A DNA stretch of 64,000 nucleotides from Austwickia chelonae NBRC 105200 (GTDB taxonomy: Bacteria; Actinomycetota; Actinomycetes; Actinomycetales; Dermatophilaceae), in contig NZ_BAGZ01000008.1 of assembly GCF_000298175.1 (NCBI RefSeq), positions 496,001 to 560,000 on the forward strand, in the 5' to 3' direction. The position numbers were made by a program, and so were the translations under genes. Position 1 is the first letter of the stretch; each line of letters starts with the position of its first letter. The notes under the pieces are model-generated. The model did not search any database. It was given only the letters and a program-made list of their open reading frames with translations, and had not been told where the DNA came from. This document shows, piece by piece, positions 36,993-45,909 of this stretch.

Positions 36993-38102
36993 GTGCGTAC
37001 CGCCAAGGACTTCTTCGCGCCCCTCGCTGTGGGTGCCCCGGCACCGCTCCGGGAGATCCCGGCACGACCCAGCCGGGCGATCCACTTCTTCGATCCCTCC
37101 AACGAGAAGATGGCGGCGAAGATCCCCGGCATGGTCGGCTCCGTCGATGTGCTGTTGGGCAACCTGGAGGATGCGGTCAAGGCCGAGAACAAGGAGAAGG
37201 CCCGGGACGGGCTGGTCCGGGTCGCCCGTGGCACCGACTTCGGCGCGACCCAGCTGTGGACCCGGCTCAACGCCCTGGACAGCCCCTGGTTCCTCGACGA
37301 CATCACGACCCTGGTGGGGCAGATCGGTGACCAGCTCGACGTGGTGATGATCCCCAAGGTGCAGGGCGCCGAGGACATCCACTACGTCGATCGGTTGCTC
37401 GCCCAGCTCGAGGCCAAGGCCGGTCTGGAGCGGCCGATCCTGGTCCACGCGATCCTGGAGACGGCCCGCGGCATGGCCAATGTGGAGGAGATCTGCGGGG
37501 CCTCCCCGCGCATGCAGGGCATCTCGCTCGGCCCGGCCGATCTCGCGGCCGACCGGCGGATGAAGACCACGCGCGTCGGCGGGGGCCACCCCGGCTATCT
37601 GGTACGGGCCGACGCCGCCAAGGGCGCCGACGGTGCCTACGACGTCCAGGGCGAGACCACGCCGCGGGCGACGTACCAGCAAGATCTGTGGCATTACACG
37701 ATCGCCCGGATGGTCGACGCGTGCGCGATGCACGGCATCTACGCCTACTACGGCCCGTACGGAGACATCACCGATGTCGTCGGCTGCGAGGACCAGTTCC
37801 GCAACGCCTTCCTCCTCGGCTGCGTGGGCACCTGGACGCTGCACCCCAAGCAGATCGAGATCGCGCGGCGCGTGTTCAGCCCGGCCGCGGACGAGGTGGA
37901 ACACGCCTACGAGGTCGTCATCGCGATGGGGGACGGCACCGGCGCGGTGATGGTGGACGGCAAGATGGAGGACGACGCCTCCTGCAAACAGTGCCTCGTG
38001 GTGGTCGACCTCGCCGAGCAGCTGGCCCGGATCGACCCGCAACTGCAGGAGACGTACGCCGCGGCCAAGCAGGCCGCCCAGGACAAGACCGCCGGGAAGT
38101 GA
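36993..38102 (+). CDS. HpcH/HpaI-CitE family lyase, malyl-CoA lyase-like
   Basis: A 369-residue TIM-barrel protein. Landmarks: [30 protein letters not shown] (metal/CoA site), [54 protein letters not shown] and [11 protein letters not shown]. The order matches L-malyl-CoA/beta-methylmalyl-CoA lyase of Rhodobacter (Mcl1), which splits malyl-CoA to acetyl-CoA and glyoxylate. The segment between residues 185 and 235 is longer than in Mcl1. GGAGGTAG lies before the GTG start. Directly followed by a second family member. Confidence 0.75.
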   Translation: MRTAKDFFAPLAVGAPAPLREIPARPSRAIHFFDPSNEKMAAKIPGMVGSVDVLLGNLEDAVKAENKEKARDGLVRVARGTDFGATQLWTRLNALDSPWFLDDITTLVGQIGDQLDVVMIPKVQGAEDIHYVDRLLAQLEAKAGLERPILVHAILETARGMANVEEICGASPRMQGISLGPADLAADRRMKTTRVGGGHPGYLVRADAAKGADGAYDVQGETTPRATYQQDLWHYTIARMVDACAMHGIYAYYGPYGDITDVVGCEDQFRNAFLLGCVGTWTLHPKQIEIARRVFSPAADEVEHAYEVVIAMGDGTGAVMVDGKMEDDASCKQCLVVVDLAEQLARIDPQLQETYAAAKQAAQDKTAGK

Positions 38103-38107
38103 CGACG

Positions 38108-38983
38108 ATGACCGAGGACCAGTTCCGCCCCCGCCGTTCCGTGCTCTACATGCCCGCTTCGAATGCGCGGGCGTTGGAGAAGGCCAAGTCGATCCCCTGC
38201 GACGGGGTCATCCTCGACCTGGAGGACGCCGTCGCCCCCGATGCCAAACCTGACGCGAGGGACGCCGCCTGTGCCGCGGTGCGTTCGGGGGAGTACGGCC
38301 GACGTGAACTCGTCATCCGGATCAACGGCATGGACACGCCGTGGCATGCCGAGGACATGAGGGCGGCCTGCGAGGCGGGGCCCGACGCGATCGCGGTACC
38401 GAAGGTGTCCTCCGCCCAGGAGGTACGCGACCTGGTCGCGGCGATGGAGCAGGCCGGTGCGCCGGCGCACACATCGCTGTGGGCCATGATCGAGACCCCG
38501 CGGGCCATGCTCGACGCGGCCGCGATCGCCGGCGCCTCACCGCGGCTCTCCACCCTGGTCATGGGCACCAACGACCTGGTCAAGGAGCTCTACGCCGAGC
38601 ATGTGCCGGGCCGGGCACCGCTGCAGACCGCCCTGCAGCTCTGCCTGCTCGCCGCTCGCGCCGAGGGGAAGGTCATCCTGGACGGTGTCTTCAACGACGT
38701 GAAGAACGCCGAGGGCTTCGAGGCCGAGTGCGCCCAGGGCCGCGAATGGGGATTCGACGGCAAGACACTCATCCACCCCGGACAGGTCGAGCCGGCCAAT
38801 GCCGCCTTCGCGCCCAGCCCGCAAGCCGTCGAGGAGGCCCGCGGCATCGTGCAGGCCTGGGACGAAGGCCGAGGCTCCGGCGTGGTGACCTACAACGGCC
38901 GGATGATCGAGAACCTCCACGTCGAGTCGGCCCGCAGGGCGCTCGCCATGCACGAGGCGATCCGGGCCTTGTCGGACGGTTAG
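38108..38983 (+). CDS. CitE-like HpcH/HpaI aldolase family protein (CoA-ester lyase or thioesterase)
   Basis: A 291-residue protein of the shorter CitE class: RRSVLYMPASNARALEKA, GVILDLEDAVAPDAKPDAR, ELVIRINGMDTPWHAEDM, AVPKVSSAQEV, MIETPRAMLDAAAI, LVMGTNDLVKEL and DGKTLIHPGQVEPAN. Relatives are citramalyl-CoA lyase (human CLYBL) and the malyl-CoA thioesterase Mcl2. It begins 5 bases after the upstream malyl-CoA-lyase-like gene. A lyase plus thioesterase pair, as in Rhodobacter, is one explanation; two lyases for different CoA esters is another. Confidence 0.75.
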   Translation: MTEDQFRPRRSVLYMPASNARALEKAKSIPCDGVILDLEDAVAPDAKPDARDAACAAVRSGEYGRRELVIRINGMDTPWHAEDMRAACEAGPDAIAVPKVSSAQEVRDLVAAMEQAGAPAHTSLWAMIETPRAMLDAAAIAGASPRLSTLVMGTNDLVKELYAEHVPGRAPLQTALQLCLLAARAEGKVILDGVFNDVKNAEGFEAECAQGREWGFDGKTLIHPGQVEPANAAFAPSPQAVEEARGIVQAWDEGRGSGVVTYNGRMIENLHVESARRALAMHEAIRALSDG

Positions 38984-39002
38984 GTCGTCGGCGCGTCGTC
39001 TC

Positions 39003-39036
39003 AGGAGCCGTCCGTCGGGTTCGACGGGCGGCTCCT
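39003..39036 (+). terminator. Hairpin after the CitE-like pair
   Basis: AGGAGCCGTCCGTCG (39003-39017) pairs with CGACGGGCGGCTCCT (39022-39036) around GGTT, with one mismatch (T opposite G). It sits 20 bases after the stop. TGTCGTGCC follows, so there is no T-run. Confidence 0.7.
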
Positions 39037-39095
39037 GTCGTGCCTGGCCGGGGGAGTGCTTGGGGGCAATGGGGGTCCGGGGGCTGAGCACATCG

Positions 39096-39122
39096 TTTCA
39101 ACATTTGGAAAAGTTGTTGAAA
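39096..39122. promoter_or_regulatory. Inverted repeat upstream of the S15-type hydrolase
   Basis: TTTCAACA (39096-39103) and TGTTGAAA (39115-39122) are perfect inverted repeats with centres about two helical turns apart, in an AT-rich island 160 bases before the GTG start at 39284. This is a likely operator for a dimeric repressor or activator. The rest of 38984-39283 has no gene. Confidence 0.45.
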
Positions 39123-39283
39123 GCGCAGGTAACTGGGCGTTTTCCCTGATTTGCCTCGACCTGCCCGGCTTCGGCGTGGAGTTCACCAACCTTCGTCCGC
39201 ATTGTTACGAACTGGGGTATCTGGGTGAGTTGGTCGACCAGTAGCGTCCTTGGCACCCCCGTCTCTATCGAAGGGAATATTTA

Positions 39284-40951
39284 GTGTCGAATCGCTCTGC
39301 GTCTGGCGTGGCCGTCACCAGCATCGCCGCCGTCGTAGCTCTCCTCACCCCCACCCTCGCCACCGCGGCGCCTCTCCCGGGGAAGCACCTTCGGGCTGTG
39401 GCCACGGTCGACCGGGCCGCGAACGACAAGGATGGGGCGCACACCACCAAGGAAGCGGTCACCATCACCGCCCACGACGGTGTCAAGCTGTCGGCATACC
39501 TGGTCAGACCCGCCGGTCAGGGAAAATTCCCGGTCGTCGTGATGCCGGCGAGCTGGAGCATGAACCGGGCCGAATATCTCGTCAAGGCCAAGGAGATGGC
39601 CGCCCGCGGTTTCATCGTGGTCTCGTACACCAGCCGGGGGTTCTGGGAATCCGGCGGTCAGATCGACATCATGGGGGAGGACACCCAACGTGATGTCAGC
39701 GATGTCATCGACTACGCCCTGAAACAGCCTGGCGCGGACAGTGCCAAGGTCGGCGTGGTCGGGATCTCCTACGGCGGGGGAGCCGGTCTGTTGGCCGCGG
39801 CTCGTGACCGCCGGGTCAGAGCGGTCTCCTCGATGTCGGGCTTCGCCGACCTGAAGGAATCCTTCTTCCCGAACCGGACGATCAGTTCGTCTGCGATGGG
39901 GCTCCTGGTGAAGCTCGGCAACCTGACGGGGCGTCCTGCTCCTGTCCTGCAGGAGGCCCAGGCCAAACTGGAGTCCCCCGACGCCGCCGCGGCCGAGGCT
40001 TTTCTGGACAAATTGTCCGCCAGCAGGTCGGCGATCAACAAGGTCAAGGAGATCAACGCGAACGGGGCCGCGGTGCTCATCGCCCACGGCACGGATGACA
40101 GTTTCTTCCCGGTGAACACGATGACCGACTTCTACGATCGGCTGACGGTTCCCAAGCGTATGTTGATGGCCGGAGGTGACCATGCGATCCCTGACATCCC
40201 CGGTCTCATCGGACTGCCGAGCGACTCCTGGGATGCCACCCTCGCCTGGATGGACCACCATCTTCGCGGGGTCACCACGAAGGCTGATGCCGCGCCACCG
40301 GTGAAAGCGGTGGTGGCCAACACCCGGATGCCCCGGGTGGCTCCGACGGTGAAGGCATTGGCCAGTCGTCAGTCGGTGAACTATCTGACCGGCGCGGACC
40401 CTGATGAGCGCAAGCCCACCGGGCGGCTCTCCGACAAACCGGCGAGTGGCTGGAACACCTCGATCTACAGCGGTAAGGGGACGGTCGCCGACTCGGGTGC
40501 ACTCCTGATCAGCGGGGCGCTCCAAGGTTTCATGAAGTTGCCGCCCCTGGCCTCGATGCCCTTGGTCGATCGTACGGCTGCCGGGGTGTGGCTCGGCCAG
40601 CCGTTGTCGAAGGATGCGATCGTGGCCGGCGCGCCGACGGTCAAGCTCACTGTCACCCCGACGAAGGCGGACACCACGCTCTTCTTCTATCTGTACGACG
40701 TCGACAAGGCGGGGATGGGCGGTCTGTTGACCGCGCATCCGTACACCCTTCGGGGCGTGACCCCGGGCAAGCCGCAGACGATCACGGTGCGTTTGGCTGC
40801 TGAACACTGGGCGGTCAAGGGAGGTCATCGGTTCGGTCTGGTGGTCGACACGAAGGATCCCCGGTGGCAGTCGGTCTCTGCTGCGGATGGCGCGGTGACC
40901 TTCTCCTCGCCCAAGGGGGCGGAGTCGTCCTTGACGATCCCGCTCGGCTGA
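39284..40951 (+). CDS. Secreted alpha/beta hydrolase with X-Pro dipeptidyl-peptidase (S15/CocE) architecture
   Basis: A 555-residue protein, GTG start with GAAGGGA upstream. Signal peptide about residues 1-28 (cleavage near TLATAAPLPG). The catalytic triad is visible: Ser in VGISYGGGAGLL, Asp in HGTDDSFFPV and His in GGDHAIPDI. After about residue 350 a beta-rich C-terminal domain (GVWLGQPLSKDAIVAG, LFFYLYDVD) resembles the PepX/CocE jelly-roll. It probably cleaves peptides or esters outside the cell. Monocistronic. Confidence 0.8.
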   Translation: MSNRSASGVAVTSIAAVVALLTPTLATAAPLPGKHLRAVATVDRAANDKDGAHTTKEAVTITAHDGVKLSAYLVRPAGQGKFPVVVMPASWSMNRAEYLVKAKEMAARGFIVVSYTSRGFWESGGQIDIMGEDTQRDVSDVIDYALKQPGADSAKVGVVGISYGGGAGLLAAARDRRVRAVSSMSGFADLKESFFPNRTISSSAMGLLVKLGNLTGRPAPVLQEAQAKLESPDAAAAEAFLDKLSASRSAINKVKEINANGAAVLIAHGTDDSFFPVNTMTDFYDRLTVPKRMLMAGGDHAIPDIPGLIGLPSDSWDATLAWMDHHLRGVTTKADAAPPVKAVVANTRMPRVAPTVKALASRQSVNYLTGADPDERKPTGRLSDKPASGWNTSIYSGKGTVADSGALLISGALQGFMKLPPLASMPLVDRTAAGVWLGQPLSKDAIVAGAPTVKLTVTPTKADTTLFFYLYDVDKAGMGGLLTAHPYTLRGVTPGKPQTITVRLAAEHWAVKGGHRFGLVVDTKDPRWQSVSAADGAVTFSSPKGAESSLTIPLG

Positions 40952-41086
40952 CTCTTTGGCCGTTTCTCGCGCCCTCCCGCTCTGGCCTCTGCATGATGCC
41001 GGGTCGGGTGGGCGCGATGGTCGGAGTCGTGGCCGGTGGCGACGAGATGCACGCCCTCGGCGATCACCCGGGATAGGTTGGCGGAC

Positions 41087-41491
41087 GTGGTCATCACCCT
41101 CGATCCGGGCTCGTCGGTCGCGCCCTACGAACAGATCCGTGATCAGGTCGTCGAGGCGATCGTCGGGGGAGCACTGTGTGCCGGCGCTCGTCTGCCCACC
41201 GTCCGTCAGCTGGCCGGTGATCTCGGTCTGGCCGTGAACACTGTCGCCAAGGCCTATAAACGGTTGGAGGCCGAGGGTCATGTCGCCACCCGTGGACGCC
41301 ATGGCACGGTGGTGTTGCCACGTCGGGTGGTGAGCAGGGACGAGTCGGCGGGGGGCGATCTCACCGCGGGCGGCGCGAGTTCGGAAGCCGGGGACGAGGT
41401 CTGCGCGGCGGCGGAGGAGCTTGTACGGGCGGCGCGGCGGCACGGGTTGGATCTGTCCGAGACGATCGGGTTACTGCGTCAGTCCTGGTGA
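41087..41491 (+). CDS. Small GntR-family regulator, YtrA type
   Basis: A 134-residue DNA-binding protein with a GTG start preceded by AGGTTGG. The winged helix-turn-helix reads PYEQIRDQVVEAIVGGAL, LPTVRQLAGDLGLAVNTVAK and AYKRLEAEGHV. There is no large effector domain, only about 55 C-terminal residues, as in YtrA-type regulators that often control ABC exporters. No exporter is adjacent here; the hydrolase gene upstream or the TauE operon downstream could be targets. Confidence 0.8.
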   Translation: MVITLDPGSSVAPYEQIRDQVVEAIVGGALCAGARLPTVRQLAGDLGLAVNTVAKAYKRLEAEGHVATRGRHGTVVLPRRVVSRDESAGGDLTAGGASSEAGDEVCAAAEELVRAARRHGLDLSETIGLLRQSW

Positions 41492-41813
41492 TTCGAGGGG
41501 TTGCCCGTTGACGGGGGTTGATCTTTCCCGGATTCACGGTCGGGACTTTAGGCCTTAATATGCACATTTTTCTCTCGGCGGAGGTCTTGTTGCATATCTA
41601 TATGTGACCGAGGGCCCCGGGTGTCGAATGTTCCGGGTCATGTACGCTTTAGGTGAGGCTAACGCATAGGGCGTTTTTGCCGGGTGGATATTTGTGCACC
41701 CGGGTGTCGTCCTATATTTTGTGGCATATTCTGAATGGATGAGGTAGGGATTTTTTTATCCTGCCGATGATTGACAGGAATATGCTGCCGCTCGTTAAGC
41801 TTATTTGTGATCG
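41492..41813. other. AT-rich intergenic region upstream of the TauE/SafE operon
   Basis: No gene is supported. The stretch 41560-41810 is AT-rich against the genome and holds TATGCA...TGCATA and CCTG...CAGG inverted repeats, so it probably carries the promoter for the transcript that contains the structured leader at 41814-41898. A run of seven T near 41752 is unlikely to be a terminator, since no gene precedes it closely. Confidence 0.4.
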
Positions 41814-41898
41814 ATCCCCAATCGGGACTGGCAACGGGGCCTATCAGATGCCCCATCCATGTGATCCACCTGGGGCAGTGGTGAGTGCGCTTGGGGAT
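41814..41898 (+). promoter_or_regulatory. Structured mRNA leader, candidate riboswitch, before the TauE/SafE-cyclodeaminase operon
   Basis: ATCCCCAA (41814-41821) pairs with TTGGGGAT (41891-41898) and closes a domain with two internal hairpins: GGGGC (41836-41840) with GCCCC (41850-41854), and CCAC (41866-41869) with GTGG (41878-41881). A competing pairing is perfect: TGCCCCA (41849-41855) with TGGGGCA (41871-41877). Mutually exclusive stems inside a closed three-way junction, ending 26 bases before the GAGGAA ribosome site of the permease gene, are what a metabolite-sensing leader would show. I do not recognise a known riboswitch class. Confidence 0.45.
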
Positions 41899-41935
41899 AT
41901 CCGCGCATATTCTTTCTCTTCACTGAGGAATCACA

Positions 41936-42871
41936 ATGCTCGCTGTTGTCTTGACATTGATCGTTCTGGTCAATCTTTTCTTTGTCGTCACTCTGGTCAA
42001 GGATCTTCATCATCACCGCCACCAGCTGTGGGAAGAACCTGGAAACCGGGCCCAGATGGCAGGCTCGCAGGCGATCATCTATTTCTTCTCGACCTTCGGC
42101 ATCTCCGACTTCGCCATCGGTTCTGCGCTCTATCCCAAAGTCAAATGGGTCGTGGATCGGAAACTTCCCGGCACGCTGAACACCGCCTGCGTGATCCCGG
42201 TCGCCGTGATGGCCCTGAGCTACATCTCCTCCATCGAGACTGACCTGTTCACTCTGGGCCTGGCCGTACTCGCCCAGGTCGTCGGTGCCTTCTTCGGCGC
42301 CCCGGTCGTCGCGAAACTTCCGGCACGGATCATCAAATGGGGCATCATCGCAGGTCTTCTGGTCGCCGGTGGCCTCATCCTCATGCACAAGACCGGCCTT
42401 TCCCCGTCCGGTGGCGACGCCACAGGGCTCACCGGTGGGAAACTCCTCGCGTTCGGTGTGCTCTCCCTGATCTACGGCGCGCTCAACAACATCGGCATCG
42501 GTTCCTTCGCGCTCACCATGGCCACGGTCTACTCGATGGGAATGGATCCCCGCGTCGCCTTTCCGATCATGATGGCGGCATGCACCTTCTCGGTGCCGAT
42601 CGGTTCGGTCCAATTCATCCGCCATGACGCCTATGCGCGCAAGCTGACCCTTTTCTCCGCGGTCTTCGGCAGCTTGGGCGTCCTGGTCGCGGTCTTCTTC
42701 GTCAAGAGCCTGAACGTCTCCGCCCTGCAATGGGTCGTCCTCGGGGTGATCGCCTACACCGCGGTGAGCATGCTGTTGGATCTCCTGTCCGAGAAGAAAA
42801 AACCCCAGGAAGAATTTTCCTCGGTAGCCGTTGCCGCTGTCGAGACGAGTGAGAAGAAGGACCACGCATGA
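41936..42871 (+). CDS. TauE/SafE family permease
   Basis: A 311-residue membrane protein with about eight transmembrane segments; motifs YFFSTFGISDFAIGSALYP and SLIYGALNNIGIGSFALT, where the two Gly-rich half repeats of the family occur. Members export sulfite, sulfonates or other small organic anions, often beside a catabolic enzyme. The start follows GAGGAA by 5 bases. Its stop overlaps the cyclodeaminase gene by 4 bases. The substrate may relate to that enzyme's amino or imino acid. Confidence 0.8.
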   Translation: MLAVVLTLIVLVNLFFVVTLVKDLHHHRHQLWEEPGNRAQMAGSQAIIYFFSTFGISDFAIGSALYPKVKWVVDRKLPGTLNTACVIPVAVMALSYISSIETDLFTLGLAVLAQVVGAFFGAPVVAKLPARIIKWGIIAGLLVAGGLILMHKTGLSPSGGDATGLTGGKLLAFGVLSLIYGALNNIGIGSFALTMATVYSMGMDPRVAFPIMMAACTFSVPIGSVQFIRHDAYARKLTLFSAVFGSLGVLVAVFFVKSLNVSALQWVVLGVIAYTAVSMLLDLLSEKKKPQEEFSSVAVAAVETSEKKDHA

Positions 42872-43866
42872 AGATCACTGCCGTCAATGCCAGCGAGATG
42901 CAGTGCATCTTCGACATGCGCGCAGCTGTCGACGCCGACAAGGAAGCGTTGAAAGCCTATTCGGCGAAAGAGTGCAAGATCCCGCTGCGGGTGAACCTGG
43001 ATGTCCCGGAATACGAGGGGCAGAGCTTGTACATGCCAGGTTACGCAGCCCCGGAATCAGCTCTGGGTATCAAGATCGTCTCGGTCTATCCGCGCAATAT
43101 CGAACGGGGGTTGACCAGCGTGCCCGCCACCATGGTGGTGCTCGACGCGCAGACCGGGATGGTCTGTGGATTGCTCGACGGCACCTGGCTGACCCAGCAG
43201 CGCACCGGCGCGGTCGCCGGAGCCGCCACCGAACTGCTCGCCCGGGAGGACGCGGCGGTCTTCGCTCTCTTCGGTACAGGCGGCCAGGCCGAATGCCAGC
43301 TGGAGGCTGTCCTCACCGTTCGTCCCGGTATCACTCAGGTGCGGGTGTTCGACCTGTCGACCGAGCGGGCCGACGATTTCGTCCGTCGGATGTCCGAGCG
43401 TTTCGCGGGTCGCTTCCCGGCTGTCATCGAGCGGGCGGACAGCTCCGCCGCCGCGATCACCGGCGCCGACATCATCACCACGGTCACCACGGCCAGCGAG
43501 CCGGTCTTCGACGGTTCGTTGGTCGAGGCGGGGACCCACATCAACGCTGTCGGGTCGTACACCCCTCAGATGTGCGAGGTCGACCCGGTGGTGCTGTTGG
43601 CCGCCGACAAGGTCTACTGCGACACCCGGGACGCTCTCGTCGAGTCCGGGGACATCCAGATCCCCTTGCGGGACGGCAGGTTCGATCTCGACAAGGTGAC
43701 TGGAGAACTCGGAGAGGCATTGCTGGGAGCGGTGCCGGGGCGTGAGTCCGCCGAGGAGATCACCTACTTCGAGAGCACCGGTAATGCGGTGCTCGACGTC
43801 GTGGTCGCCCAGCGGATCTACGCCGAGGCCGTCGCGCAGGGGCGGGGAAGCACCATCGACCTGTGA
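42868..43866 (+). CDS. Ornithine cyclodeaminase/mu-crystallin family oxidoreductase
   Basis: A 332-residue protein: RVNLDVPEYEGQSLYMPGYA, GIKIVSVYPRNIERGL, the basic residue in LLDGTWLTQQRTGAVAGAA, nucleotide site FALFGTGGQAECQLEAV, and INAVGSYTPQMCEVD with ITYFESTGNAVLD. The family includes ornithine cyclodeaminase, alanine dehydrogenase and pyrroline-2-carboxylate reductase; motifs alone do not choose. Coupled to the TauE/SafE permease by ATGA and ended by a 14-base-pair hairpin. Confidence 0.82.
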   Translation: MKITAVNASEMQCIFDMRAAVDADKEALKAYSAKECKIPLRVNLDVPEYEGQSLYMPGYAAPESALGIKIVSVYPRNIERGLTSVPATMVVLDAQTGMVCGLLDGTWLTQQRTGAVAGAATELLAREDAAVFALFGTGGQAECQLEAVLTVRPGITQVRVFDLSTERADDFVRRMSERFAGRFPAVIERADSSAAAITGADIITTVTTASEPVFDGSLVEAGTHINAVGSYTPQMCEVDPVVLLAADKVYCDTRDALVESGDIQIPLRDGRFDLDKVTGELGEALLGAVPGRESAEEITYFESTGNAVLDVVVAQRIYAEAVAQGRGSTIDL

Positions 43867-43870
43867 CCGA

Positions 43871-43912
43871 ATCGTGCGACCGGGACATCTACGGGGTACC
43901 CGGTCGCACGAT
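43871..43912 (+). terminator. Terminator of the TauE/SafE-cyclodeaminase operon
   Basis: A perfect 14-base inverted repeat, ATCGTGCGACCGGG (43871-43884) with CCCGGTCGCACGAT (43899-43912), 5 bases after the stop of the cyclodeaminase gene. No T-run. Confidence 0.75.
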
Positions 43913-44459
43913 GAGGAAGGTGCATCTGGATACTTCAATGTCCGTTCGGACGAAGACACTTGCAGATCTTTTCTTGACCGGTGTGGGGGTCGGGGTGAAC
44001 AGACTTCGCGGGATCACGCGCGAGATGGTCGCGAATGCGCCTCGACGGCGTGAGATCTTGCCCGAGATCGTGGAGCGTATCGGCTCGGACCCCGTCGTCG
44101 CCCATAATGCTGCTTTCGACATCAGCGTTATTCGCGAAGCCTGCGCGGTGGATGAATTACCCTGTCCTTCAATTGACTTCCTGTGCACTCCGGCTTTGTC
44201 GAAAGCGGCTTTCGCGCTTCCCTCCTATCGGCTGCCCTTCGTCTCCCAAGCCTGTGGCTTCGAGATGACCAACCATCACGAGGCCCTGGCCGACGCCCGG
44301 GCAGTCATCGGCATCGTCGATCATCCGGTAGCGGCCGCCGGGGTGTCCTCGTTGGTGGAGCTGGCTGAACACCACCGGGTGGCGATCGGACTTCAAGCAA
44401 AGGGGCTGCCGGTCGAGGTGATGTCCGAAGCTGACTTCGTCCAGCATCTCGCGTACTGA
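43911..44459 (+). pseudogene. DEDDh exonuclease remnant (DnaQ-like), N-terminus missing
   Basis: The frame keeps the later exonuclease motifs: GITREMVANAPRRREILPEI, VVAHNAAFDISVI (motif II) and NHHEALADARAVIGI (motif III, His and Asp). The first motif, a DFET-like Asp-x-Glu within the first ten residues of relatives, is absent; the bases where it should be are taken by the terminator of the upstream operon. No ribosome site precedes the ATG at 43911. In relatives the region VGVNRLRGIT reads as the IHGIT loop. Hence an N-terminally truncated, inactive copy is most likely. Confidence 0.6.
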
Positions 44460-44480
44460 CCCCTGCTCGCCGTGCGCAAT

Positions 44481-44506
44481 GGCGCCGCCCCCAGGGGGTG
44501 GGCGCC
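44481..44506 (+). terminator. Hairpin after the exonuclease remnant
   Basis: GGCGCC and CCCCC pair with GGGGG and GGCGCC across 44481-44506, with one unpaired base on one arm and two on the other, 21 bases after the stop. It may be the old terminator of the exonuclease gene. Confidence 0.5.
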
Positions 44507-44712
44507 TCGCGGAGGTCTCCCCTGATCGACGGCTCAGGGGAGATCGGGTGGCACGTGTCGATCATCACGGACCCCAGCGGGACGGAAGGCTTGGGAACAG
44601 CGGGATACTCGCGCCGTACGCCGATACCCGCAGAAGTCGCACAGCGGATGAATCGGACGTAGCCACAGCCTGAATCGACCCGCCGGGTGGACCGGTGTAC
44701 GAGAGGATGACC

Positions 44713-45909
44713 ATGTCCCGACTGCAGCGCACCGCAGGCCTCACCGAGGAGCAGACCGAGCTCATCAAACTGGTCCGCGAGTTCGTGGAGGACCAGATCC
44801 TCCCCGTCGCCACCGAGATGGAGCACCAGGACGAATATCCGCAGGCCATCGTCGACGCGATGAAGGAGATCGGGATCTTCGGCCTGATGATCCCCGAGGA
44901 ATACGGCGGACTCGGTGAATCCCTGCTCACCTACGCCCTGTCCGTGGAGGAGATCGCCCGCGGATGGATGAGCGTCTCCGGCATCATCAACACCCACTTC
45001 ATCGTGGCCTACATGCTGCTTCAGCACGGCACGCAAGAACAGAAACAGCGTTATCTGCCCAAGATGGCCACCGGCGAGATCCGCGGGTCGTTCTCGATGT
45101 CGGAGCCCGGCTGCGGGTCGGACGTGTCGGGCATCAAATCCCGCGCGGTCAAGGACGGCGACGGCTGGACGATCAACGCGCAGAAGATGTGGCTGACCAA
45201 CGGCGGCTCGTCCAACCTGACGGCCGTGCTGGTGAAGACGGACACCGGTGCGGACAGCGTCTACAAGAACATGACGACCTTCCTCGTGGAGAAGGAACCT
45301 GGCTTCGGGCCGCAGGACAACGGCATCACCGTCCCCGGCAAGATCGAGAAGATGGGCTACAAGGGCGTCGACACGACCGAACTCATCCTGGAGAACCACA
45401 AGACCACCGACGCGCAGATCCTCGGAGGAGAGGCCGGCAAGGGCTTCTACCAGATGATGGACGGCGTCGAGGTCGGCCGCGTCAACGTGGCGGCGCGGGC
45501 CTGCGGTGTCGCCCGGCGCGCCTTCGAACTGGGTATCGCCTACGCCCAACAGCGGGAGACCTTCGGGAAGAAACTCGTCGACCACCAGGCGATCCTCTTC
45601 CGACTCGCCGACATGGCCACGAAGGTCGAGGCCGCCCATCAGATGATGGTCATGGCCGCCAAGCTGAAGGACTCCGGTCAGCGCAACGACGTCGAGGCCG
45701 GCATGGCGAAGTACCTGGCGGCGGAGTACTGCGCCGACGTCGTCGAACAGAGCTTCCGCATCCACGGTGGCTACGGCTACTCCAAGGAGTACGAGATCGA
45801 GCGGCTCTACCGCGAGGCGCCGATGCTGCTGATCGGCGAGGGTACCGCGGAGATCCAGAAGATGATCATCGGGCGCTCACTGTTGAAGGACTACAAGCTC
45901 AAGGGATGA
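44713..45909 (+). CDS. Acyl-CoA dehydrogenase
   Basis: A 398-residue FAD enzyme, start at 44713 with GAGAGG 6 bases before. Motifs: MIPEEYGGLGESLLTYAL, SFSMSEPGCGSDVSGIKS (flavin site), MWLTNGGSSNL, YAQQRETFGKKLVDHQAI, and near the end FRIHGGYGYSKEYEIERLYRE with GEGTAEIQK, where the Glu aligns with the catalytic base of short- and medium-chain members. It makes trans-2-enoyl-CoA and passes electrons to ETF. Chain length not predictable. Single gene. Confidence 0.9.
   Translation: MSRLQRTAGLTEEQTELIKLVREFVEDQILPVATEMEHQDEYPQAIVDAMKEIGIFGLMIPEEYGGLGESLLTYALSVEEIARGWMSVSGIINTHFIVAYMLLQHGTQEQKQRYLPKMATGEIRGSFSMSEPGCGSDVSGIKSRAVKDGDGWTINAQKMWLTNGGSSNLTAVLVKTDTGADSVYKNMTTFLVEKEPGFGPQDNGITVPGKIEKMGYKGVDTTELILENHKTTDAQILGGEAGKGFYQMMDGVEVGRVNVAARACGVARRAFELGIAYAQQRETFGKKLVDHQAILFRLADMATKVEAAHQMMVMAAKLKDSGQRNDVEAGMAKYLAAEYCADVVEQSFRIHGGYGYSKEYEIERLYREAPMLLIGEGTAEIQKMIIGRSLLKDYKLKG

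Noticed and set aside
39281-41443. 720-codon minus-strand open frame
   Set aside because: It is a GC-rich shadow of the S15-type hydrolase gene on the plus strand; its translation is Arg/Gly/His-rich without domains.
41767-42243. Plus-strand frame overlapping the leader and TauE/SafE start
   Set aside because: It lies in a different frame from the clear membrane protein and covers the structured leader; no ribosome site.
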